From Cladopsammia gracilis (lineage: Eukaryota > Cnidaria > Anthozoa > Scleractinia > Dendrophylliidae), in NCBI GenBank assembly GCA_022457155.1, contig JAJGOT010000090.1, positions 806,001 to 870,000 on the forward strand: 64,000 nt of DNA, given 5' to 3'. The stretch's first letter is position 1, and the number at the start of each line of letters is the position of its first letter. The notes beneath the pieces are model-generated. The model ran no database searches. It was given only the letters and a program-made list of their open reading frames with translations, and was not told the origin of the DNA. The position numbers and the translations under genes are program-made. Shown here piece after piece: positions 23,170 to 33,800 of the stretch.

Positions 23170-23775
23170 GGCCACCCCTATTAATATTGGGCCAATGAAG
23201 TTCGGCTCTGGCTACATTAATATTGGGCCAATAAAGTTGGGCTCCGGCCACAGTAATATTGGGCCAATGATGTAGGCCTCTCACTGCATTAATATTGGGC
23301 CAATGAAGTTGGGCTCTGGCTACATTAATATTGGGCCAATGATGTAGACCTTTCACTGAATTAATATTGCGCCAATGAAGTTGGGCTCTGGCTACATTAA
23401 TATTGGGCCAATGATGTAGACCTTTCACTGAATTAACATTGCGCCAATGAAGTTGGGCTCTGGCTACATTAATATTGGGCCAATGATGTAGGCCTCTCGC
23501 TGCATTAATATTGGGCCAATGAAGTTGGGCTCTGCTACATTAATATTGGACCAATGATGTAGGCCTCTTGCTGCATTAATATTAGGCCAATGAAGTTGGG
23601 CTCTGGCTACATTAACATTGGGCCAATGAAGTAGGGCTTTGGCTAAATTAATATTGGGGCAATGAAGCTGGGCTCTGGCTACATTAACATTGGGCCAATG
23701 AAGTAGGGCTTTCGCTACATTAATATTGGGCCAATAACGTTGAGCGATGTCTACATTAATATTGGGTCAATAAAG
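23170..23775. repeat. 36-bp minisatellite
   Basis: About 16 units of ATTAATATTGGGCCAATGA plus a variable AGTTGGGCTCTGGCTAC or TGTAGGCCTCTCGCTGC tail, often alternating. The 36-bp length keeps a minus-strand frame open as a 12-residue repeat (HWPNINVARAQL). It lies in the GLDC intron between exons 22682-22844 and 25398-25475. Confidence 0.95.
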
Positions 23776-24049
23776 TTGAGCTATGGTTTGAAGACAATCT
23801 TTATGGTTGCTAATTTACATTATCTCAGCGGTTAAAACCAAATTTTAGAGGTATTAACTAATGATCCGCACAAGAAGGAAAGTGCTAGCGGCAATGCACG
23901 ATGGAATGTCAACTTTTTTTGTTACAACTAGTGATCTCATTGGCCTAGACTAAAAGACCGCTAAAAAGTTAGGTTCAAGGTGCATTTTGTCTGACTTTTT
24001 AAAGGTTTCAAGTAATTTGAGACACAATCGCACAACATGCAATTTGTAT

Positions 24050-24158
24050 AATTATGTAATCGCATGGGCCCCAGTAAAATTAAGGATTAATATCACGCGT
24101 ATTTTCAGAAGCTGTAGAAATTGCTTGAGTCGCGAAGCGACAAGGGCAATTTCTACAG

Positions 24159-24196
<38 letters not shown>

Positions 24197-24215
24197 AAGG
24201 GAACATGCGATTACT
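24050..24215. mobile_element. Palindromic element, about 165 bp
   Basis: Arms TAATCGCATG, AAAATTAAGGATTAATATCA and TTTTCAGAAGCTGTAGAAAT recur inverted on the right side; the loop is TGCTTGAGTCGCGAAGCGAC. No coding capacity. Confidence 0.8.
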
Positions 24216-25814
24216 TGTTTATAATGTAGACGGAAAAATTATTCATATAGAAACCTTTCAGACTTTTCAAGAGTCACTCAGATTTGAAACCGAAAATACT
24301 TTCCGGCTCGCAATATTAAACTGACAAGCAAAACTTTTCAACTCACTGTTGTTAAATAAATTTCTAATGTCAAAGATACATTTGGCTGTTACGAGCCTAG
24401 AAAACAAAACCTAATTTATCGATAAAAGACACTTTACGACAAAAACAAAGCTAATATTATTTAAGCGTACCTGTGTTGTGAAGTTTTTGTCGCTTTGATT
24501 ACAACAACAAATGCGAGTTCAAACTACAGTGTAACTTGCACGTTTGGCAATTTAATTGCTTTCTTTCGCTTCTTACAGTCTGATTCTTTCTCTAGTTAAA
24601 TGTAAATTGTCCCTTTCAGCAAAATCTGTCAAAGTTCTTTTCTTTAGGTCCGCAGAAATCCGCATATATTCGGTGAAGTGATGGAACTTAACCGGGTTTT
24701 GTCGCCATGAATGAATTTCTTCGAGGTCTTCAATGTCGCAAACTGGCCTGTAGGCTCCTAGTTAATCCAAGTTTTAACACAAATAATCGCTTCCTGTTTT
24801 CCGTAAAGTGCTGTAATTCATCTATAGAATACCTTTCTTACGTATCATCCGATTTCATTCCTTTTTTATAACAAAATCTCCGGCAACACTTGCTTGTAAA
24901 TTTTCTTCAAAATCCCGCCAAGCCAACTGAATGCAACGAGAACGAAGCGCTCAACCAATCACGAGTGAGAAATTTTGATGCTCGACCAATCAGGAGCGAG
25001 TAATTTTGCCCTCAATTAAGAAAAAATGCCCTCTTCGTCAGCCAATCAGCATTCAGTAATTTTGCCCTCTATATTATAATTAAAAGAAATTGTATTTGAG
25101 GAAGTTCATCAAAGAAACAAAATTGTTAGCTGTTGTCTTCTACTATTCTGATTGGTTAAGCACAAACGTTTCCTAAAATTTATAAATTATAAACCATCAG
25201 CCCCTCCTCTATTCTTGAACTCAAAGAAATTCTATGCGAGAAAGAGCCAATGCTGCAGAACAATGAAGTTTACTGTAGTTCTTATGTGGAGCATTACTTA
25301 ACAGCTAGGCAGGGATGTTAAGCCAAATTCTCATATCTAACATAAAAAAATGCATGGTGACCACTAAGGAGAATTGACATTTCAACCTTAAACTCACCTT
25401 GCTCTGGTCTCCACAACAGAGATTATCTGTGGGTGGCAATTCTTGTCCACCAAGAACTTTGGTTTCTTGTTGTATCTATGATAAAATTGAGAAAGAAACA
25501 GTTTTCAAAAGTTTAAACAGAACCATAGAAAAGCACTGATGAAAAACACAATGTGTTATGGTAAGAAAGAGAAGTAGCCAAACAATGTAATTCAATATCA
25601 ACGATACATCATGATTTACTGCTTCAGATACGCAAACGAGGTCTGAAAACTGGTAAGCATTTAAGAGGTCAGGTCTGAAAACAGGTATGAAAAAAGAAGA
25701 AAGGGGGTTTAACAAATTAAAACATTTCTTGCTCACTTTTAGAGAGGGGAGGGGGAGCTTTTTTGAGGGGGGTTTAATAGAGGATTTGGGGTATATAAAT
25801 TACTTTCTTATTAC

Positions 25815-25979
25815 CTGTAGCAGAGTGCCATGGCCTCAGCTGCAGATGTAGCTTCATCCAAAAGCGATGAGTTAGCAATATCAAGACCTGTCAGATCACA
25901 GACCATTGTCTGAAAACTCAACAGAGATTCAAGCCTTCCCTGTGCCAGTTCAGGTTGGTAGGGTGTATAGGGCGTCGTC
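25815..25979 (-). CDS. GLDC: GLDC, most upstream exon found
   Basis: Encodes the segment from [15 protein letters not shown] to ALCYR, in the N-terminal half of the P-protein. The acceptor is CTCAG before GACGACG; the first base completes a Trp codon from an upstream exon that I cannot find. The donor is ACAG followed by GTAAT. The next exon (25398-25475) continues in phase with [11 protein letters not shown]. Confidence 0.93.
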
Positions 25980-27294
25980 CTGAGGAGATACATGAAGAAT
26001 AGAAGTGATGCAATGATTCCATATTTAAAATTTGGTTTTTATAAGAGGATTCCCGTGTTTTCCAACCATCCCAGATGTTCCCAATATTTGACGGAACTGA
26101 ATAATGTGGTTATATATGAAATAAATCATAATTATGCAAGTTACGTAAACTGCGGGTGAAAACATATTGAGTGACAGATGTGATCCTCACAGAGATCTAA
26201 TCAACTTGAACAGTTAAAAGTTTGTTATGTATTAACATCTGCATGCCAGCAACAGCCAATTTTGCCACCTACATTGTACAGGCAATGATCTGCCGCTTTA
26301 TTCTGTGTGGCACTAATATTCCCCAGAACCCCTTTGGACTTTTTCCTTTTTGCCTCCATGTACTACTCCGTTTATGTTGCCTATTACTGTGAAACATTTT
26401 GAGAGGACTATATTTTGAGAGGACTATGCACAATATAGAACAGTAAACTAATGATATTAAGCTTTTAAAATAAGGTGAAAAGGTCGGAAGCACAAGAATA
26501 AAACTCAAAAGAGTTTAGTTGTAAACAAATGCTTCGACGAGTTACTAGCTTCAATTTAAAATGAAATCAGGTTTAAAAATAAGCACTTAGCTCTATATTG
26601 CTCCAAAAATGCTTGATTTGCAGAGTTACGCCGCCTCAAATGCGGTCTTGACCACTGTTTGAAAAATGTGAAACCTGTATTGAGTAGCAAACCGCGAAAA
26701 AAATGCAGGTAAATACTTTTAAATGGTTTTCTCCGCTAAACACAGCTCCAACTAAAGTGTTTACCGAGCTGACGTCACATTGGCCACGTAGCCTCGCGAA
26801 AAACACAGCGTCGCTTTGGTTTCAAAATTGCCCAACGACCATGAAAAATGACGGGCATAGCTTCTATGAGTATGGGGCTGCGCAGCAGGGCCTTCGGCCC
26901 GGCGAGTGCTCCGCTATAATTTACACATGAACCGAAAACAAATAGGGCTAAAACTCGCTGTTGCATGCATGAATTATCGTTTAATTTATTTCCCATTTCA
27001 AGCCCTTCAGAAACGAGGGGCATTGCAGCGTTTAACAAAGAGACAACATTTGCGCTAACGTGTTTCGTCTGGCTTAGATCGATACTACTTCGTGAGGTAC
27101 CTCGTGTTTCGTCTGGCTTAGATCGATACTACCTCGTGAGGAGGTTTTATGCTCACAATAAACATTTTTCTATTATGATTCGCGCAATATGCCGCTTGAT
27201 GTGAACAAATTTACTAGTGAAACATGTTTCATTCGTAATCAGACCAAACATTTTTCGCCCTAGTATGAACACAATATAAAAAGATGATAAGAAG
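25980..27294. other. Non-coding; expected place of missing GLDC 5' exons
   Basis: I looked here on the minus strand for GLDC residues upstream of TPYQPE and found none. There is a direct repeat of GTTTCGTCTGGCTTAGATCG at about 27060 and 27105. The 26775-27038 open frame resembles nothing I know. Confidence 0.5.
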
Positions 27295-27401
27295 TACAGT
27301 CAAACCTGTATATAACGGTCACCCTTGGGAAATAGCTAGGTGACCGTTAATATACAGGGTGACCGCTATATACAGGGCCGTTATATACAGGCTTGACTGT
27401 A
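27295..27401. mobile_element. Small TA-flanked inverted-repeat element
   Basis: TA, then ACAGTCAAACCTGTATATAA, a centre with GGTGACCG words, then the complement TTATATACAGGCTTGACTGT and TA. About 105 bp, consistent with a Tc1/mariner-type MITE. Confidence 0.8.
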
Positions 27402-27534
27402 GTTTCCCCACTTGTTTTAAAATTAAGTTAACGTTTGTTTGTTCTTAGGGAATTAAATTTGAAGAGGAAAAGATGACGAGCATACTTGAAAGTATTAATG
27501 TAAAAGCTCTTATTCTTCGGCCATTTCAACTTTA

Positions 27535-27617
27535 ACAGGAATAAAATACACACTGCGGTTATAAACATGACAAAACAACGCATGTTGTAAAAAACTTTGA
27601 TAATGACTTGACGTTTC

Positions 27618-27648
<31 letters not shown>

Positions 27649-27720
27649 TATTGTCATTTCTTTTAATTAGGTTCCAGTCTTTCTCCATAGCATTTAAAAT
27701 TTAATGTATTATATCCAACC

Positions 27721-27751
<31 letters not shown>

Positions 27752-27835
27752 GAAACGTCAAGTCATTAATCAAAGTTTTTTACAACATGCGTTGTTTTGT
27801 CATGTTTATCACCGCAGTGTGTATTTTATTTCTGT
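27535..27835. repeat. Inverted pair of Penelope-like ends
   Basis: About 113-bp arms (27535-27647 and 27720-27834) are near-perfect inverted copies. Each carries GAAGATGTATGTTGAAGCAT followed by ACGAAACGTC, a stem-loop plus GAAACGT word like the 3' ends of Penelope-like elements (compare 48780-48830). About 72 bp lie between the arms. The right arm runs into the first recognised exon of the plus-strand gene. Confidence 0.75.
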
Positions 27836-27839
27836 ATTG

Positions 27840-30800
27840 ATGTAACACTTGGTGATGCATATGAAGCAGGACAATTTAATAAAGCGGACTTTTTGGCGGT
27901 GCTTCAGGGAGTAGTGGGATTTTACAAAGCCATAAGAGACCAAAGCCCGTCAGATTTTATTGACCAGGCCCTCAGTCTTGCTGATTCACTGCGCGGGAAA
28001 AAATGTCTCAAAAAGCTTTCTTCATATCGGGACAGTTTAAAAAAATGGCTGACTTTCGGAGAGAATTACCAACCCCTTGAAGATTCCAGCCAATTGGACT
28101 TTGATCAACTCGACGTTTCATTAATTCCAAAAATTATGACGGTAGAATTCTTTGTTGTGTAGACTGAGTAGTTATAACAAGCCTGGGGAAAGATGATATC
28201 TTTCATTTAATTGCATATGAAGTAAATTTTTATTTTGTTTTTGATAAATGATAAAAGAAATTTGTCAGAAAAAATAAAGGCCTCTTTTTCGCCGTACAAA
28301 GTAGCACAATTTGCAAAAATTAGTGTCCCGGAGACTGGGAACGAGTTGTCGATATCCATGGCGTTGATGACGTAGAAAATACGTGAGATTCGTTCTTTTG
28401 TATGCTCACACTGTGTTTTGTTCCATTTCTTCAAAAGAATGTCAGACTGTGATGAAGTTATGTCTTCTACAGAGTCTCTGTCAGACAAACAGAAAGTCGC
28501 CGGTCGAGGCCGAAGATTTCTCCTTTGCCGCCATGATCACTCGTGATTTGAAGTATTTTCTACGTCACAGCCTTGTTTGGCCGCACGCTCGATAGAGGCA
28601 CTTACTGGCGGAAAATTCAAAACTTTCAAGCCGAATAATTTCACAATGGGAAGGATATTTTCGATGAAACCCACAAATTTAGATAACTAAAAGAAAGTAA
28701 AGCACTATCAAACCATGGAAATTCTTATTTTACTTTATATGCACTTTAAGTGGTCAGACAGACTCATCTTAACAACAAGACAAACAAAAGAAAAGTAAAC
28801 CAACTGGCATGAACATTTTCTATAACGATGAAGATCTCTCGCAGCGTTCGGCCGCGTAGGATTTCCACTAATACCATCGAACAGTTCAGTTTCCCCTTTA
28901 GGTTTTAACTATTAGGGTTGTTCAAATTTGTAGAGATAACGAAGAGATGGTACAAATTTCATAACCCAAATTTCACTAGGACGTGAGAATAAAGTTTCAT
29001 TATATTCACCGAAAACACGTTTGATCTTCAAGAAAACTCATAGATGCCAAAGAGCAACAGAATACCATCTCTACTCGACAAACAAATTAATGAAACTATT
29101 TGGCATTGACATTGAAAGTCATGTGACAGTGAAGTCGGAATTAAAATGAATCAACCCTCTTTCGTAACCTGGGTCACTTTCTCATTATTGCAAAGTATCA
29201 TATTTGCGGACATGGTGTTGTGTTCCTATTGTGTTCTATAGTTTTCCAATACCCTCCCGTATTGGGGTAAAAAAAAAATACGCCCCCTGCTTGAAAACGT
29301 GCATGGCAAAACGTAAACATGTTCAAACAATTAAATTACATTTTTTTGCTTATTCCACGTCAAGGCAAATCTTGAGATCAACAAGGAAGAGTTTACCAAG
29401 GAATTGGTGTGCCTGTTGGAAGTAGCTTCATTGCCCACTGACATAGCAGCCTTTAAAGCAGAGGTGGAGTCATTTTTCATCGCAGGAGCGGCTCGTATTG
29501 ACCTGATAGGAAAAGTTATGGACCTGGATAATGATATCGGGGGATATTTGTTTGATATTCCTCTTCTTGAAGAAACCAAGAATGCAATAAATGAGGTTGG
29601 AAACTCAGAAGGTGCGGATCTACATGTATATAGGGCGGGCGATCTAGCAGCTCTCGTAAGGTCTCACACCATTGGTTCGATACCCTTCGAGAGAACAATA
29701 GAACAAACAACACAACAATGGACCCTAGCCCTAAAAACAATAGCAGCTGTTTTTTACAAGGCCAATGAAAATAAAGGTTTCTGAGAGCTGCTACACTACC
29801 GTATATGGCAGTTATGTCCAGGATTGCAAATAACTAGATGCATGACAAATTTAATAAGCGTCACAAAGTGTCCTCTTGTTCTTCTATTCAACTCCAACAT
29901 CACTTGTTTTCAAAAATTCAGACAATAAACGTCACGAAGTGTCCCCTAAATTCTGCTTTTTAAGTAAAGATAAACAGGTGCGTTTACCCTAACCTAAAAA
30001 CAACACTAACACTAATGCTTACCTTACATTTCAAAAAAGATGGTAAACACTTAGACTTAATGGGACACTTCGTATTGGATATCAAAATTTGTCATGCATT
30101 TAATTATCTGCAATCCTGGACATAAGTAAACAAAACTAGACTATTATTTATAGGTTTTCTTCAAAACAAATATGTTTTTTGGCTTTTCAAATTGATACTA
30201 AGAATAGGTGACATAGCCCCTTTAACTGTTAGTTTGATAACACTCGAGAGAGTGCTTCTTCAGGTTTTCAAACGCCACAAATTTACTAGAAAAATCGATA
30301 AATCAACCACATATTACTTATGTCCAGGATTGTAGATAATTAAATGCATGACAAATTTTGATATCCAACACGAAGTGTCACGTTAAGTCTGAGTGTTAAC
30401 TATCTTTTTTGAAATGTAAGGTAAGCATTAGTGTTAGTGTTGTTTTTAGGTTAGGGTAAACACACCTGTTTATCTTTACTTAAAAAGCAGAATTTAGGGG
30501 ACACTTCGTGACGTTTATTATCTGAATTTTTGAAAACAAGTGATGTTGGAGTTGAATAGAAGAGCAAGAGGACACTTTGTGACGCTTATTAAATTGGTCA
30601 TGCATCTAATTATTTGCAATTCTGGACATAACTGGTTTTGTTAACAAATAACACTCTACCAGTGCACAGAACTAGCATTCCTTATCTTTGGCAGTAGATG
30701 GCCAGGATGGAAATGGATTGCAACTTGAGATAATTGGCCAATTTTCTCAAGTTCCTGTAAAGTGTCGTGGAAAAATCGCAGAAAAACTTTGGTTTGTTCT

Positions 30801-33800
30801 TCCTTAAAGAAATCACTTGATATTTTTTTCTTGGTGTTTTGAGAGCAATTTAATGTTTGACCAAAGGTACTTTGTCAACTTTTTGGTGAATTTTGACCCA
30901 AACACAGCAAAGTCTGAGGAAGACGAAGGAGTGAATCGCGGAAATCACACAATTAAAGGGTCGATTGCTTCAAGCTTGCTTAAGTGTCTTGAAATTAACT
31001 AGAAAGAAACAAAAAGGCCAAAAGTGTTAAAATCATAGAAATGTAAACTAAGGAGAAAAAATAACGGCTGAAAAAAGTTTACAATAGTGGTAATTTCAAT
31101 ATCTTAATCGCTTGTCACGTGATCAAATTTGATGAACGGTTATCCACTTCCGTCTGATACCGTAAAATAAGCCAAAAGCTAACTCGTGAATATAAACGTT
31201 CGGATCCTCTCTCCCCTAGACGGTTTCCTTTACCAACCCCCTCTACTTTTAATTAATGTCTAAGATAACGTATGGTGTGAACTGATTTATACTCTATTTG
31301 TCTGATGGCCTTTTCTATATTTGTTTAAGACACTCCTCTAAGCACGGCCCTTCGGCAGAACTTCCTGGATTATCTACTCAGTACATACAGAGCACTAGAG
31401 CGATCATTTATGAGAAACCTCTACGAGCTTCACAAAGCTTTCGTGTTTCGTACTCTGTGGGAAGGAAACAATCCGCTGGCCTCGTTTCAACGTGTGGCCA
31501 GTGAGAGTGCATTGGGGACTGGGCGACTTAATGGAGCTGTTCAGCTTACAGGAGTGCTACAAAACATGAAACGAATTCAAGATAAAGCCGTGAAGTGTTT
31601 TACCAACAACATTTACGCCACTGGCATAAAGAAATGGTCTTTTAACCTCGAGAGAGATAAGATGGTAAGTATTAGCTATGCTTTTAGCAATAGGCCTGTA
31701 TCACGCGGCGGTTATGTTGACTACCCGGAGAATAAAATGCTTTGTTTTTGCCCGTCCAGCCTCGCAGTGAAAAAGTTGAAAACGAGGTTGGGCGGGAATA
31801 AATCTCTTGTTTTATACAAAATGGCTGGGCGTGATAAAGGCCTTTTGATCATTTTACAGTTGTGTGCTTAGTACCCTGGCCTTTGTGTGAAAGTGAGGCT
31901 GGAGTTGACATTGTTTTGATACAAACCTTCCTGCTTTTCATATGTAAATCATGTTAGTTAGCATAAGAACAACATGATTAACATATGAAAAGAAGAAAGG
32001 TTTCTATCAAAACAAGGTCAACTTCAGTCTCATTTCCACACAAAGGCCAGGTTACTAAGTAGAAACTGTAAAATAGTCTATTGTGCTACTACTGTTTTGG
32101 CATAAATTTGGTGAAACGAGCACTTCTTGAAATTAAGACTGCCAGTGTAAAAAGCATCTTATGGGCTATGTTACTATTATTAGAGTTACTTCAAAAATCC
32201 TAAAAGACATACTGTAAAATGCCGGTTATTCGTCAGTTTTGACTAAAAAACGTCACAATCTCCATAACATAGCTTCTTTAAGAATAACATTTGAGTCCTT
32301 CGAGACGTCTGAGGAATTTTAGGCAAATGCTATAAAGCAACGATTATTTTCTGTGGAATGTTTACCAGGACATTCTACAAAGAATTTACCCCTCTTGACT
32401 CGCGATCATAAAAATAGCTCCTTTCTGTGTGAATATTAATCTGCTTTTCTTGTTCGTTACTTAAACTTCAGATGTTTCAACAACTCGCTGAAGGGTATAC
32501 AAGATTCAGCCTCAATATTGATCGCAGCTGTGAAAGTTGTTACAATCTGCGGTTACTGAAAGTAAGAAAGGGAAGAAATGAAACAGACTCTATTTTTTAG
32601 TTCAATAAAAAAAACATTTTATTAAATCAAATACGCCTGTGGCTTCGCCTCTTTATGTTAGGCTTTGTAAAAAACATAATTTTTGTTAACTTTTTTCAGA
32701 TATTTATTGAACTTGCTGGCGCAAAAAAGCAGCCCACTGCTGTCCCTGCCACAGTTCATCTTCAAGTACGTCATCTGAGCGCGTCTTATTTCCGCGCTGG
32801 CGACAACACCATCAAGCAATACCGTCAACCTGTTGGCTCATACAGGAACATCGAGTTTGACCGGTTTTCTGTTACTAAGAATACGAAGTGTAAAAAAGAC
32901 AAGGCAAAAGGAAGTGAGTAGCTGTGAATGGCCTCTTTTTTACAATGATAAAAATATGTATATTAACCTTTTCACTTCTAAGAGTGCCAAAAATCAAAAT
33001 TGGTGTGGCTTAAATTAATTTTTACTCAATTCTTTCTGAAAAATTGTTCATACCAGCATATCTTTTTCTGGCTAAATAACACAATTAAAGGTACCAGATA
33101 GAGGTTATTGTCGATTCACACCGGGGGGGGGGGGGGGGGGGCTGCTCCCATATAAAAATGACGGGAGTGCTCGTCGAAAATGTTCGAAAAATACCCTAAA
33201 AGGTACTGGAATCTCGTTTGATGGGCGTGGCTCATAAGAATTTTTACCCCTAAGAAGAACCAATTCCAAAACAACACATGTCATATTCTGTCATATTTTT
33301 TCGGCTCATACCCTAAAAGGTATCGCGATTATTCTAACGGTAGTCATTTTAGATTTCAGTACCCTAAGCGGTTCCAATCTACAAATTTTGACCCCTAAAC
33401 GGTACGACGAGCAAACCCTTCATCATTTTTTTATGGGAGTCCCCCCAGGATTTACACACCCTTGGTGGTACCAAAAAATGATAAGAGGACCAACCCCGTT
33501 ACTTTTATATGGGAAACCTCCCCGGAACCATCACACCTTTTAGCTTATCTCTCTCTCTCTCTCCCCCTATTTAGAATGTTCCTTGTTTTGCCTTACCAAG
33601 GACGATTCTCGTTGGCAGCCAATGTGTAATAACCAACTGACCGAGGGTGGAAGTTCCAACCAGGATCGATTGTTGGGAATGGAGGAATGCAAAAGTCCAT
33701 TTGGTATTTATGAGCTTAAAATTCCTGTGGATGAAAACCTGAGGTGTGGTAACAACAAGATCACAAGCACAAACTGCAGAGATCTTGATGTAAGTTGCAA

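Larger units (their letters stand above)
3600..25979 (-). pseudogene. GLDC: Glycine dehydrogenase (glycine cleavage P-protein), disrupted copy
   Basis: The P-protein is a mitochondrial PLP enzyme that decarboxylates glycine and passes the aminomethyl group to lipoyl H-protein. I place 21 exons on the minus strand: 25815-25979, 25398-25475, 22682-22844, 21270-21381, 19687-19777, 19234-19330, 18101-18206, 17681-17736, 17473-17559, 16789-16869, 16005-16190, 15199-15240, 13737-13879, 12996-13460, 12024-12205, 11195-11270, 10998-11093, 10397-10504, 8886-8950, 4111-4191 and 3600-3734. They total about 2.6 kb, against about 3.06 kb for a full animal protein, and the translation is collinear with human GLDC from TPYQPE to the C-terminus. 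Junction phases agree throughout. Three problems stand out. Exons for roughly the first 150 residues (mitochondrial signal included) were not found upstream. Codon 18 of exon 17473-17559 is TGA. Exon 12024-12205 is frameshifted. Both lesions are directly visible. Whether the locus is dead or the consensus is wrong cannot be settled from one sequence. Confidence 0.9.

Noticed and set aside
21805..23775. CRISPR-like direct repeats.
   Set aside because: Units are contiguous tandem copies without unique spacers, in a eukaryotic intron; these are minisatellites.
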